DNA of 64,000 bases from Microbulbifer agarilyticus (GTDB taxonomy: Bacteria; Pseudomonadota; Gammaproteobacteria; Pseudomonadales; Cellvibrionaceae), in contig NZ_JAHVKO010000004.1 of assembly GCF_019800665.1 (NCBI RefSeq), positions 248,001 to 312,000 on the forward strand, in the 5' to 3' direction. Position 1 is the first letter of the stretch. Every line of letters begins with the position of its first letter. Made by a program: the position numbers and the translations under genes. Below, one piece after another: positions 11,684-20,842 of the stretch. The notes beneath the pieces were generated by a model. It did no database searches. It saw only the letters and a program-made list of their open reading frames with translations, and had not been told where the DNA came from.

Positions 11684-13156
11684 ATGTCTGTGACGAAATA
11701 CTTGCGTATGAGCGCCCTGTTTACCTTGGTGCTGCTCAGCCCCTGCTTGTCTGCCGCCGAGTGGCATGAATACCAGTCGGAAAACTTCACCGTGTATTCC
11801 GACGTTTCCGAGCAGCGCGTCAACACGTTGATGCGCGATCTGGAGCGCTTCCGCCGCACCGCCCTCTCCTTTACCGGCCTTGAAGAGATTCCCGAAAACA
11901 CAAAACTGCGGGTATTCCATTTCCGCAACTCCACCGAATTTCAGAAGTTCTCTGGCGATCAAAAAATTGCCGGGTTTTACCGGGAGACCTGGCATGGCCC
12001 GGTAATTTTCTCCCGCGACGGTGATCATGGGATTACCGGTTCCGGACTCATATTCCATGAGTATGTACACCACCTGATGCGCGAACACAGCACTATGACC
12101 TACCCGCGCTGGTACGCGGAAGGCTTCGCCGAACTGCTGGCGAGCGCGGAATTGCGCAAAAATACTGTGCTGGTGGGCGGCCTGCCGGAATGGCGACTGA
12201 GCGCGTGGGCCAAAGACGCACCGCTAACGATCGAACAGCTACTATCGCCACCATCACTCACGTCAGCAAATGGCCGTGACAACAGCCGCTACTGGAATAA
12301 CTACTATGCCAGTGCCTGGTTGCTGACCCACTACCTGCAACTGGGCCACAATGCCGGCCACCCCGACTATCGCACCGCTACCGAAAATTACCTGCGCGCC
12401 GCTGCTGCAGGCGACGAGCCTGTTACCAGCTTTACCGAGTATTTCGGTAAGCCCATCGCCGATATACAGCGGGAAATGCTCTCCTATATGCGCGACGATA
12501 TTCATCGTTACAGCCTGGATATACCGGAATATTCCTACTCCATCCCCCGTCGCGCGTTAAATAAAAACGAGCGCTTGTTCCTGCTGGCGAATCAGGCGCT
12601 CGATTTGCAAAAGTCCTTACTGGCGATGAATTACTTGCAACAAAGCGAAGAGCAGGGACTCGGCTGGCCCGAGAATCTGACTGCTATGGCGGTGATCGAG
12701 GCTGAGAAAGGCAACTTTAAATTTGGCGAGAAAATGCTGCAGGATGTCGGTGAATACGGCCTTGTCAGCCACCTCACCGCGGCAAACCTTGCGCGTTACT
12801 ATTTGCTGCGCTTGCAAGCACTCAGCCAAACCCGCAAGTGGGATGAGGACGATTACGCCAAGGCGGCAAAGTACGGCAAGCTTGCTGTACAGGCCGGGCC
12901 CAACTACTTGCCCGGCTACCGCACGCTGTGGGTGGTGTATCAGCTAAAGGGCGAAAGCGAATCGGCGCTACAAATTATGCTGAGCGCCCATCACCAGCAG
13001 CCCAATCACCTGAACCTCAATGCGGCGATCGGGTTTTACCTGGCGCATCTGGGAGAAGCTGATCAGGCCCGGGAATATCTGGAGCGCGTTGTGGCTTGGA
13101 GCCACTCGCAAGACTTGCGTGCCAGAGCGCAGAAATTACTCGAGCGCAGCCATTAA
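11684..13156 (+). CDS. Secreted zinc metallopeptidase with TPR-like C-terminus (DUF1570-like)
   Basis: A 490-residue protein with a Sec signal peptide (about residues 1-25, ending LSAAEW). The gluzincin motif HEYVH is at 125-129, with the probable third ligand E146 in WYAEGFAELL. This resembles the DUF1570/MA-clan family. The C-terminal half (about 290-490) is made of helical pairs typical of TPR units (LDLQKSLLAMNYLQQSEEQG and others). It is probably periplasmic, perhaps part of envelope quality control. The family name is an inference from the motif and fold pattern. Confidence 0.75.
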   Translation: MSVTKYLRMSALFTLVLLSPCLSAAEWHEYQSENFTVYSDVSEQRVNTLMRDLERFRRTALSFTGLEEIPENTKLRVFHFRNSTEFQKFSGDQKIAGFYRETWHGPVIFSRDGDHGITGSGLIFHEYVHHLMREHSTMTYPRWYAEGFAELLASAELRKNTVLVGGLPEWRLSAWAKDAPLTIEQLLSPPSLTSANGRDNSRYWNNYYASAWLLTHYLQLGHNAGHPDYRTATENYLRAAAAGDEPVTSFTEYFGKPIADIQREMLSYMRDDIHRYSLDIPEYSYSIPRRALNKNERLFLLANQALDLQKSLLAMNYLQQSEEQGLGWPENLTAMAVIEAEKGNFKFGEKMLQDVGEYGLVSHLTAANLARYYLLRLQALSQTRKWDEDDYAKAAKYGKLAVQAGPNYLPGYRTLWVVYQLKGESESALQIMLSAHHQQPNHLNLNAAIGFYLAHLGEADQAREYLERVVAWSHSQDLRARAQKLLERSH

Positions 13157-13176
13157 AAAATTGGTCTCGCAAAAAC

Positions 13177-13208
13177 AAAAAAGCCCGCGAGATTTCGCGG
13201 GCTTTTTT
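13177..13208. terminator. Bidirectional terminator between convergent genes
   Basis: AAAAAAGCCCGCGA (13177-13190) and TCGCGGGCTTTTTT (13195-13208) flank a GATT loop. The A and U runs on both sides let it serve the peptidase gene on the plus strand and the amidohydrolase gene ending at 13227 on the minus strand. Confidence 0.92.
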
Positions 13209-13226
13209 GTTATGGGTAATGGGAAA

Positions 13227-16200
13227 TCAGTGCACCCAGTGATGGCGCTCCTGCTTCTCCTGGATCGCTTCCGCGGTCGGGGTCGGCATGGCGCTGACCG
13301 GCAGGCGCTCATGGAAGAACGCCAGACGCTGGTCGCCGTCGACTTCGTTCATGGTGGCTGCATCAAATACCTTGCCGTTGATCACGGTGTATTTGATGTT
13401 CTCGGACAGGCGCAGGTTTTCCAGCGGGTTGCCGTCTACCACGATGATGTCCGCCAGCTTGCCAGGCTCCAGACTGCCCAGATCCTTATCCATACCCAGA
13501 TAGCGGGCGCCATCCATGGTGCCGGAACGAAGCGCTTCCCACGGGGTAAAGCCGCCCTGCTCCATCATCCACATTTCCCAGTGGGCACCGAGGCCCTCGC
13601 GCTGACCGTGGGCACCGATATGCACGGTAACGCCCTGGTCGCGCAGCTGCTTGGCGTGGCTGGCCACATTGAAGTGGTTGTAGTGGTGATCCGGCGCGCG
13701 CTCGCGACGGATAGAGCGCGGGTTGACGATAAAGTCCGGAGTGAAGCGCGTCAGGCGCTCGTTCTTCCAAACCTCGGTGTGATCGTACCAGTAGTATTCG
13801 CCGGTTAGGCCGCCGTAGGCCACCACGAAGGTGGGGGTATAACCTACCTGAGTCTGGCTCCACAGCTGCTGCACATCGGAATAAATATTGGCGATCGGCA
13901 GTGAGTGCTCAACACCGGTGTGACCGTCCACAATCATATTCATATTGTGCTGGTACTTACCGCCGCCTTCCGGCACCACCATGATGCCGTGTTTACGGCC
14001 TGCTTCCAGTACCTGCTGGCGCTGTTCGCGGCGCGGCTGGTTGTAGCTTTTCACGGAAATTGCGCCCATGTCCTTGAGACGCTCCACATGGAATTCCGCG
14101 TCTTCCAGGCTGTTGATCTTGGCTTTGTAGCCGGGGCCCTTGGCGCCGTAAAGGATGGTGCCGGTGGAGTAAATGCGCGGGCCGTTGATGATGCCGGCCT
14201 TCTGCATTTCCGCAGCGGAGAAGATCTCACTGCTGTCGTTGGAGGGGTCGTGAATGGTGGTCACGCCAAAGGCCAGGCTGGAATACAGGTTCCAATTCTG
14301 CTGCGGGATGATTTCCTCGCGTCCCTGAGCGCCGTGGGCGTGGGCATCGATCAGCCCCGGCAGTACGGTTTTGCCGGTTACATCGATACGCTGGGTGCCC
14401 ACCGGGATTTCCACCTCACTGGTTGCGCCAACCGCCACAATACGATTGCCGCGGAACAGCACCACACCGTTTTCAATCACTTCCCGAGTCTGCTCGGAAT
14501 CGCGCATGGTGACCACGGTGCCACCGGTGAGGGCCACCAGTTTGCCGCTGTTGGCAAACGGCTGCTCGAAGCTCAGGTCGGTCCCATCGCTAACGGGCTC
14601 AGGTAGCTGCTCCGGCGCACCGGCGACAAAGCCAAAGGCGTCTTTGAGTTCGCGCTCGTACAGTTTCGGGCCGTGGGCCCAACCCAGGGTGTTGCTGTCG
14701 GCGGACCAGTGCAGGTTCTCACCGGCGCGCTTGGATACCTGGGTTACCTTGACCGCACTGGCCTTGGGGCCGATGGATTCAGATTTGCCGGTGTGCATAA
14801 ACGGGGCGGCAAATGCCTTGAAGTCCTGGGTAAACGCTACCCAGCGACCGTCCGGTGACAGGCGGAAGGAGGTGATTTCTGCGCCGTGCAGATGTTCACG
14901 CTCGTCCTTACCGTTGGTGTCGACACTCTTGAAGACACGCTTGCCACCGTTGCCGTAAATGTACTCGGAGAAGTAAATGCGCTCACCGTCGGCACCAAAG
15001 TGCGGCTCGTAACCGGACTTCGCGATACGGCGCTGCCAATCGCCATCGGCGTCGGCGAGGTAAATTCCCGGCTCGAGGGAGTATTCGGGGCTCAGCAGGT
15101 AGCCACCGGTAAAGCGGCGGAAGGTTACCTGTTCACCATCCGGGGAGAAGCTCGGCTCCACATACAGGCCGGGCTCCTGGGTGATGTTCCTGCCGCGGCC
15201 ACTGCGCGCAGATACCACACGTACCTGGCCCAGTTTTTCGTCGTCCCAGGATACATAGGTGATTTGCTTGCCGTCGCGGGACCAGCTCGGATAGAACTCG
15301 AAGTGCTCATCCTGGCGGGTTAATCGGCGACGTTCACCACTTTTAACGTCCTGTACGTAAATTTTACCCAGTGCCTGGAAGGCGATCTGCTTGCCATCCG
15401 GAGACTTCTGCGCCCAGCGAATCATCTTTACGTTGAATGCATCCGGCGCCACATCGACCGGGAAGCGAACCGCATCGGCGACCTGCTTGTCGGTTTGGAT
15501 GTGCGCGACGATTTCGCGTGCGCCGCTTTGCAGGCTGCTGCCGTCGGCGGCGATGCGCAGGAACTTGCCCTTGCTCCACACCACCAGGGATTTGCCGTCG
15601 GGCATCCAGTCGTACTGTACGTAGTTGCCGTGGGAGCCGAAGGTTTCCTGCAGGTCGCGCTCCAGCTCGGAGTAAAGTGGTGTCTCCAGACCGGTGCTCA
15701 GGTCTTTCACGAACAACGCGGTATTGAAGTCCTGACGGCGCACGAAGGCCAGTTTTTTGCCGTCCGGGGAGGGCATTGGGGCGATGGAGCCGCCGGGGCC
15801 GGAGACAAAGGTCTCGTCCTTGCCGTCATTCAGGTCATAGCGGTTGATGGCAAAGAGCTGCTTGGTGGAGTTCTTGTTGTACTCCCACACGGTGCCCGGG
15901 GTAGTGTCGATGGTGTAATAGATGTAGCGACCGTCCGGGGAGAACACCGCATCGGAAATGTTCTTCTGGGCGATATCGCCACCAAGACGCGCCTTGATCT
16001 GGCGGCCTTCACCACCGCCATAGTGGTACATCCAAATCTCACCGGCGGGGATACTGCGGCCACTCATAAAGCCTTTACGCGCAACCAGGTATTGGCCGTC
16101 CGGGCTGAAGCTCGGTGCGTGCACGAGGTTTTCACGTTCGGTGGTGAGCTGACGCAGGTTGTCGCCGGTGCGATCCATGATCCACACATTATCCGCACCG

Positions 16201-16553
16201 TCGCGGTCGCTCACGAAGACGATCGATTTGCCGTCCGGGCTGAAGCGCGGCTGGGTATTCCAGGCAATCTCATTGGTGATCGAGGTGGCCTTGCCGCCGT
16301 CGATGGGCATTTCATAGATGTCACCCAGCATATCGAACAGGATGGTTTTGCCGTCCGGGCTGATGTCCAGGTTGCTCCACGTGGTTTCGCGGGTGTCCAG
16401 CGGTATGGATTTGAACTCGTAGGGCGGTTTGTTCACGTCCCACTTGTCCGCTTCCTTCTTCGCCTCTTCCGCGGCCGCGGCCAGTGGCAGGGTCAGGGCG
16501 AGACTGGCACCGCCGATCAGGCGTGCCAGCTGGCTGACTTTGGTTTTTATCAT
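13227..16553 (-). CDS. TolB-like propeller / amidohydrolase fusion protein
   Basis: An 1108-residue exported protein. A Sec signal peptide ends at AAAAEE (about residue 30). Residues 60-640 hold repeated blades of the PD40/TolB type (SPDGKTILF, SPDGKSIVFVSDRDG, SPDGQYLVA and so on), predicting one or two beta-propellers. Residues 680-1070 are a metal-dependent amidohydrolase, with GLIDAHAHG providing the first metal ligands and a C-terminal GSLEPGKLADIIVVDG signature. Peptidase or imidazolonepropionase-like activity on exported substrates is likely but unproven. Start: GGGAGCTCGAG precedes the ATG. Confidence 0.85.
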   Translation of the reverse strand: MIKTKVSQLARLIGGASLALTLPLAAAAEEAKKEADKWDVNKPPYEFKSIPLDTRETTWSNLDISPDGKTILFDMLGDIYEMPIDGGKATSITNEIAWNTQPRFSPDGKSIVFVSDRDGADNVWIMDRTGDNLRQLTTERENLVHAPSFSPDGQYLVARKGFMSGRSIPAGEIWMYHYGGGEGRQIKARLGGDIAQKNISDAVFSPDGRYIYYTIDTTPGTVWEYNKNSTKQLFAINRYDLNDGKDETFVSGPGGSIAPMPSPDGKKLAFVRRQDFNTALFVKDLSTGLETPLYSELERDLQETFGSHGNYVQYDWMPDGKSLVVWSKGKFLRIAADGSSLQSGAREIVAHIQTDKQVADAVRFPVDVAPDAFNVKMIRWAQKSPDGKQIAFQALGKIYVQDVKSGERRRLTRQDEHFEFYPSWSRDGKQITYVSWDDEKLGQVRVVSARSGRGRNITQEPGLYVEPSFSPDGEQVTFRRFTGGYLLSPEYSLEPGIYLADADGDWQRRIAKSGYEPHFGADGERIYFSEYIYGNGGKRVFKSVDTNGKDEREHLHGAEITSFRLSPDGRWVAFTQDFKAFAAPFMHTGKSESIGPKASAVKVTQVSKRAGENLHWSADSNTLGWAHGPKLYERELKDAFGFVAGAPEQLPEPVSDGTDLSFEQPFANSGKLVALTGGTVVTMRDSEQTREVIENGVVLFRGNRIVAVGATSEVEIPVGTQRIDVTGKTVLPGLIDAHAHGAQGREEIIPQQNWNLYSSLAFGVTTIHDPSNDSSEIFSAAEMQKAGIINGPRIYSTGTILYGAKGPGYKAKINSLEDAEFHVERLKDMGAISVKSYNQPRREQRQQVLEAGRKHGIMVVPEGGGKYQHNMNMIVDGHTGVEHSLPIANIYSDVQQLWSQTQVGYTPTFVVAYGGLTGEYYWYDHTEVWKNERLTRFTPDFIVNPRSIRRERAPDHHYNHFNVASHAKQLRDQGVTVHIGAHGQREGLGAHWEMWMMEQGGFTPWEALRSGTMDGARYLGMDKDLGSLEPGKLADIIVVDGNPLENLRLSENIKYTVINGKVFDAATMNEVDGDQRLAFFHERLPVSAMPTPTAEAIQEKQERHHWVH

Positions 16554-16897
16554 CTCGAGCTCCCGGTTTACTGGAGTTGTCTTGAACAGCGCAACCTACG
16601 AGTTTGGGCCGCACTAGAGAAATCTGTATTCAGGAAAAACTACCGAAACGTCGGTAAAAAACAATGAATAGACGCCGAACGGAATAAAAGTCGGTATATT
16701 CAAAGCTGGCGAGATTTTCGTCTGCACAAGCCGTTTGCCGCACACCAAGGCACCGTTGGCAACATGCTGCATCGGAGTGCTTGCGGTCGTGGACTTGAGC
16801 CGTAACAATCCGCCTCCAGCAAAAATGATTGGTATCTATCTATAAAGAGGGGTGTCCAATCACACTTTCTCCTGTTGTTAATTCTCCAAGGATTCTC
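16554..16897. other. Divergent intergenic region between the amidohydrolase gene and glmU
   Basis: A 344-base gap that must hold promoters for both divergent genes. It contains a small inverted repeat TACCGA/TCGGTA (16641-16646 and 16651-16656) around AACG, which may be an operator. No small gene with a convincing start and RBS, no RNA gene and no terminator was recognised in the rest. Confidence 0.5.
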
Positions 16898-18259
16898 ATG
16901 GCTATCGACGTTGTCATCCTCGCCGCGGGTAAAGGCACCCGCATGCGCTCCAATCTTCCCAAGGTTCTGCATCCCATTGGTGGCGTGCCGATGCTGGAGC
17001 GGGTGATCAATGCGGCCAAGGGGCTCGGTGACGTAAGTATTACCGTGGTTATCGGTCACGGTGCGGACCTCGTGCGCGAGCGCTGTGCCGATAGCGGTGT
17101 GCAATTTGTCGAGCAGACCGAACAGCTGGGTACCGGCCACGCCGTTGCCCAGGCAATTCCGAATTTTCGCAAGGGCGCCACAGTACTGGTGCTCTACGGC
17201 GATGTGCCACTGGTAAAAACCGCGACACTGCAAAGCTTGCTCGAGGCTTCTGCCTCGGGCCCTGCGTTGTTGTCGGTGGTGATGGATGACCCGAGTGGCT
17301 ACGGGCGCATCGTACGCGATGAGTCCGGCGCGGTGCAGGCGATTGTCGAGCAGAAAGATGCTGACGCCGACACCCTCAAAATTACCGAAATCAACACCGG
17401 TATTCTTGCGGCGCCGGCTGACCTGCTGGCTCAGTGGCTACCGGAGCTCTCCAACAATAATGCCCAGGGTGAGTACTACCTAACCGACGTGATCGCGCGC
17501 TCCGTGAGTGAGAATATCGCCGTCACTGGTGTTATCGCCGATGACCCCAACGAGGTCGCCGGTGTAAACAGCCGTGCCCAGCAGGCGGAACTGGAGCGTG
17601 CACTGCAGGCAGAAAATGCCGAAGACCTGATGGCCGCCGGCGTCACCCTGCTCGATCCTGCGCGTCTCGATGTACGCGGAACCCTTGCCTGCGGCGCAGA
17701 CGTTTCCATCGACATCAACTGCGTGTTCGAAGGTGACGTCACTCTCGGTGATGGTGTAAAGATTGGCCCCAACTGTCTGCTGAAAAACTGCCAGTTGGCC
17801 GCGGGTACGGTGCTGGAGGCCAATTCGATTATTGAAGATGCAAGCGTCGGCGAAGCCTGCACCATTGGTCCCTTCGCGCGCCTACGCCCGGGGACCGAGC
17901 TGGCCAACGGGGCAAAAGTCGGCAATTTCGTCGAAACCAAAAAAGCTAAAATCGGCCTGGGTAGCAAGGTCAATCACCTTTCCTATGTCGGTGATGCGGA
18001 AGTGGGAGAAGGCGTGAATATCGGCGCCGGTACCATCACTTGTAATTACGACGGCGTGAACAAATCCAAAACCATTATTGGCGATGGCGCCTTTATCGGT
18101 TCTAACTCGGCGCTGGTGGCGCCGGTAACCATCGGTTCTGGTGCAACCATCGGCGCTGGCTCAACAATTACCCGTGAAGTGAGTGCTGACGAACTGGCTG
18201 TTGCCCGTGGTAAGCAGCGAAATATTGGTGGCTGGCAGCGGCCTACCAAGAAGTCCTGA
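16898..18259 (+). CDS. glmU: Bifunctional N-acetylglucosamine-1-phosphate uridyltransferase / glucosamine-1-phosphate acetyltransferase GlmU
   Basis: A 453-residue enzyme making UDP-GlcNAc for peptidoglycan and LPS. The N-terminal uridyltransferase has LAAGKGTRM (8-16) and the NLPKVLHPI segment. The C-terminal half is a left-handed beta-helix of hexapeptide repeats with the acetyltransferase signature [19 protein letters not shown]. The ATG at 16898 follows AAGGATTCTC; the frame is open to 16829 without support. glmU after the atp cluster and before glmS is the normal order, although here unrelated genes separate glmU from glmS. Confidence 0.97.
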   Translation: MAIDVVILAAGKGTRMRSNLPKVLHPIGGVPMLERVINAAKGLGDVSITVVIGHGADLVRERCADSGVQFVEQTEQLGTGHAVAQAIPNFRKGATVLVLYGDVPLVKTATLQSLLEASASGPALLSVVMDDPSGYGRIVRDESGAVQAIVEQKDADADTLKITEINTGILAAPADLLAQWLPELSNNNAQGEYYLTDVIARSVSENIAVTGVIADDPNEVAGVNSRAQQAELERALQAENAEDLMAAGVTLLDPARLDVRGTLACGADVSIDINCVFEGDVTLGDGVKIGPNCLLKNCQLAAGTVLEANSIIEDASVGEACTIGPFARLRPGTELANGAKVGNFVETKKAKIGLGSKVNHLSYVGDAEVGEGVNIGAGTITCNYDGVNKSKTIIGDGAFIGSNSALVAPVTIGSGATIGAGSTITREVSADELAVARGKQRNIGGWQRPTKKS

Positions 18260-18305
18260 GCTCGATACTTCAGGTGCTTTTAAGCTATTAGGGTGGCGGT
18301 GGAGC

Positions 18306-18401
18306 ACCGGGTGCAGATTTTCAGGACCGCTGCGAGTACATCCATGTACGCTGCGTCGCAAACATCCCTGTTTGCGACGCTCCTGAAAATCTGCACCCGG
18401 T
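18306..18401. repeat. Nested palindromic element A
   Basis: A perfect 21-bp inverted repeat joins 18306-18326 to 18381-18401 (left arm begins ACCGGGTGCAG). Inside are two complete hairpins: GTACAT/ATGTAC with loop CC (18336-18349) and GCGTCGCAAACA/TGTTTGCGACGC with loop TCCC (18353-18380). The outer arms extend by GAG/CTC after one mismatch. The structure could form a cruciform in DNA or a three-way junction in RNA. It starts 46 bases after glmU, so it may also end that transcript. Confidence 0.85.
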
Positions 18402-18479
18402 ACTCGACCTTCAGTCGAATCCAATTCACTTCGTAAGAACTTTCCTGCTCCACTAACGAAGTAGATGGGGTCAAGAGAA

Positions 18480-18604
18480 GGCAAAGTGCCGGGGATTATT
18501 TTTCGAAAGCGTCGGCGACAGGACGTCGCCGACGCAGCGCCCAGGGATGGGTTTACTGGGGGGCGCCCAGCTCGGTTTCGAAAAATAATCCCCGGTGATT
18601 TGCC
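18480..18604. repeat. Nested palindromic element B
   Basis: The outer arms are GGCAAA (18480-18485) plus CCGGGGATTATTTTTCGAAA (18489-18508), pairing with 18576-18595 and TTTGCC (18599-18604). Inside are GCGTCGGCGAC/GTCGCCGACGC with loop AGGAC (18509-18535), then a second hairpin core from 18536 to 18567 holding CCCAGGGATGGGTTTA. The core is shared with element C at 44.9 kb on the opposite strand, although the outer arms differ. Confidence 0.88.
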
Positions 18605-18679
18605 GCCACCGAACCGCGAAAAATCGAACCCGGTTACCTCCAACTACACTACAAGCATCGGAATCCAGGGACCGCGCCG

Positions 18680-19789
18680 ATGCACAAACCCCGCCTGCAG
18701 TTGCAAGCTTCCTTTGATATTGCCCATCTCCAGTATCTGGACAATCAGGGCAAGGCAATACAGTCGCTACCTGAATTTGCCACGCCGGACTGGCTTACCC
18801 ATTGCTATCGGCAAATGCAGTTGGCCAGGCTGGTGGATGATCGCGCGGTAAAACTGCAGCGCACCGGCCGCCTCGGCACCTACCCTTCCACCCTCGGTCA
18901 GGAAGCCATCGGCATCGCCACTGGCAATGCCCTGGCCGCCGATGATGTCTATTGCCCCTACTACCGCGAAACCGGCGCGCTACTGGAGCGCGGCGTTACC
19001 ATCGAAGAAATTCTTGCCATCTGGGGGGGGGATGAGCGCGGGCAGAACTTCCAGCACTCTCCCAGCGACCTGCCGATCTGTATTCCTATTGCTACCCAAA
19101 TGCTGCACGCAGTGGGCGCCGCCTTTGCCTTGAAACAGCGGCATCAACAGGAAGGTGTGCCGTTGCAGGCAGCCGTCGCCAGCAGTGGCGAGGGCGCGAC
19201 TTCTAAGGGCGACTTTTACGAAGCGATGAATCTCGCCGGGGTGTGGAAGCTGCCGGTGGTGTTTGTGGTGAACAATAACCAGTGGGCCATCTCGGTGCCG
19301 CGCCACGGCCAGACCGCGACCCAGACGATTGCACAAAAAGCCGTCGCTGCCGGGATCCCCGCGCTGCAGGTGGATGGCAACGATGTGGTAGCGGTGGCCT
19401 GGGCGGTGCAAGATGCGCTGCAACGAGCGCGCAATGGCGATGGGCCCGCGCTGATCGAGGCGATTTCCTATCGTCTGTGCGATCACACTACCGCGGACGA
19501 CGCCAGCCGCTATCGCAGTGCCGAAGCTCTGCAGCAAGCCTGGCAGTGGGAGCCGATCAAGCGCCTGGATCGCTACTTGCGTGAACAGGGTTTGTGGAGC
19601 GACGCCAAACAGCAGGACCTGGATCGGGAGTTGGCCACGACCATGGAGATGGCGCTGGGCAACTGGCAAACGCGGACGCCTGAGCCGGTCACCGCCATCT
19701 TCGATCACCTGTATGCACAGTTACCTGAGGGTTTGTATGAACAGTACGACCAGTTGCGCGATGAACAGCAACAGGGGGCCGGTGCATAA
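18680..19789 (+). CDS. 2-oxo acid dehydrogenase E1 component, alpha subunit
   Basis: A 369-residue thiamine-diphosphate subunit of the heterotetrameric E1 type. The ThDP motif begins at GEGATSKGDFYEAM (about residue 171) and ends at VVNNN (about 197). The C-terminal loop CDHTTADDASRYR resembles the branched-chain enzyme (HSTSDDSSAYR) more than typical pyruvate enzymes, so the substrate is open. E1 alpha, E1 beta and E2 are contiguous. A run of nine G (19023-19031) lies within the gene. AGGGA precedes the ATG. No lipoamide dehydrogenase gene is adjacent. Confidence 0.88.
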   Translation: MHKPRLQLQASFDIAHLQYLDNQGKAIQSLPEFATPDWLTHCYRQMQLARLVDDRAVKLQRTGRLGTYPSTLGQEAIGIATGNALAADDVYCPYYRETGALLERGVTIEEILAIWGGDERGQNFQHSPSDLPICIPIATQMLHAVGAAFALKQRHQQEGVPLQAAVASSGEGATSKGDFYEAMNLAGVWKLPVVFVVNNNQWAISVPRHGQTATQTIAQKAVAAGIPALQVDGNDVVAVAWAVQDALQRARNGDGPALIEAISYRLCDHTTADDASRYRSAEALQQAWQWEPIKRLDRYLREQGLWSDAKQQDLDRELATTMEMALGNWQTRTPEPVTAIFDHLYAQLPEGLYEQYDQLRDEQQQGAGA

Positions 19790-20842
19790 ATGGGGGATCA
19801 GCAAAACACGATAACGCTGGTGGAAGCGGTAACCCAGGCGCTGGCATTCGAGCTGAAAAACAACCCCGAAGTTGTGGTGTTTGGGCAAGATGTTGGGGCG
19901 AACGGCGGCGTATTTCGGGCAACCGAGGGCTTACAGGAGCGTTTCGGTGCGGCGCGCGTACTCGACACACCACTTGCGGAAACCATGATCGCCGGCGTCG
20001 CCGTGGGCATGGCCACGCAAGGGCTGCGCCCGGTCGCCGAATTCCAGTTTATGGGATTTATCTATCCTGGCCTCGACCACATCCTCAGCCATGCCACGCG
20101 CATGCGCAACCGCACCCGCGGCCGGCTCAGTTGTCCCGTCGTGTACCGCGCGCCGTATGGCGGCGGCATTCACGCACCAGAACATCACAGTGAAAGCACC
20201 GAGGCAATCTTCGCGCACATTCCCGGTCTGCGCGTGGTGGTGCCCTCCTCGCCCGCGCGTGCCTACGGTCTGCTACTGGCGGCCATCCGCGATCCAGACC
20301 CGGTGCTGTTCCTGGAACCGAAGCGCATTTACCGCGCCGCCAAACAACCGGTACCCGATGACGGCGAAGCACTGCCGCTGGATCGCGCGTTTGTGCTGCG
20401 GGAAGGTTGTGACCTGACCCTCGTTGCCTGGGGTGCCAGCGTCAAAGAAACCCTCGAGGCGGCGGAGCAACTCTCCGCCAGCGGCATCGAGGCGGAAGTG
20501 ATCGACCCCGCCACGCTCAAGCCGCTGGATATCCACACGATTATTGATTCCCTGGAGAAAACCCGGCGCTGCGTAGTGGTACATGAAGCCGCGCGTTTTG
20601 GTGGCCTCGGCGCCGAGATTGCCGCGCAGATTCAGGAGTACGCCTTCGATTTGCTGGAAGCGCCGGTACAGCGCGTTACCGGCTACGACACGGTAATGCC
20701 CTACTACCAGTTGGAAGGTGCCTACTTGCCTGGCGTCGAGCGCATACTCGCCGGGGCCCGCACCGCACTGGAGTATTCGCGCTGTGAGCCCGGTTCCTCT
20801 ATAAGCGCCAATGCACTGAGTGGTGGAGAGGCGTTGCCATGA
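19790..20842 (+). CDS. 2-oxo acid dehydrogenase E1 component, beta subunit
   Basis: A 350-residue transketolase-like beta subunit. The N-terminus ITLVEAVTQALAFELKNNPEVVVFGQDVG, the middle RVLDTPLAETMIAGVAVGMA and the C-terminal VVHEAARFGGLGAEIAAQI are all family signatures. The ATG immediately follows the E1 alpha stop with no gap, and the stop overlaps the E2 start by four bases, so the three genes are translationally coupled. The last 30 residues are variable. Together with E1 alpha it decarboxylates a 2-oxo acid and passes the acyl group to E2. Confidence 0.9.
   Translation: MGDQQNTITLVEAVTQALAFELKNNPEVVVFGQDVGANGGVFRATEGLQERFGAARVLDTPLAETMIAGVAVGMATQGLRPVAEFQFMGFIYPGLDHILSHATRMRNRTRGRLSCPVVYRAPYGGGIHAPEHHSESTEAIFAHIPGLRVVVPSSPARAYGLLLAAIRDPDPVLFLEPKRIYRAAKQPVPDDGEALPLDRAFVLREGCDLTLVAWGASVKETLEAAEQLSASGIEAEVIDPATLKPLDIHTIIDSLEKTRRCVVVHEAARFGGLGAEIAAQIQEYAFDLLEAPVQRVTGYDTVMPYYQLEGAYLPGVERILAGARTALEYSRCEPGSSISANALSGGEALP

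Larger units (their letters stand above)
18260..18679. other. Palindrome-rich intergenic region between glmU and the 2-oxo acid dehydrogenase genes
   Basis: A 420-base non-coding gap almost filled by two nested palindromic elements (18306-18401 and 18480-18604), described separately. Short frames within it (for example 18280-18474 on the minus strand) follow the palindromes and are not genes. The promoter for the downstream gene probably lies in 18605-18679, but no box matches well. Confidence 0.7.

Noticed and set aside
18280..18474. Small open frames inside element A
   Set aside because: They follow the palindromic repeat in both directions and have no RBS; repeated elements of this type often give false small proteins.
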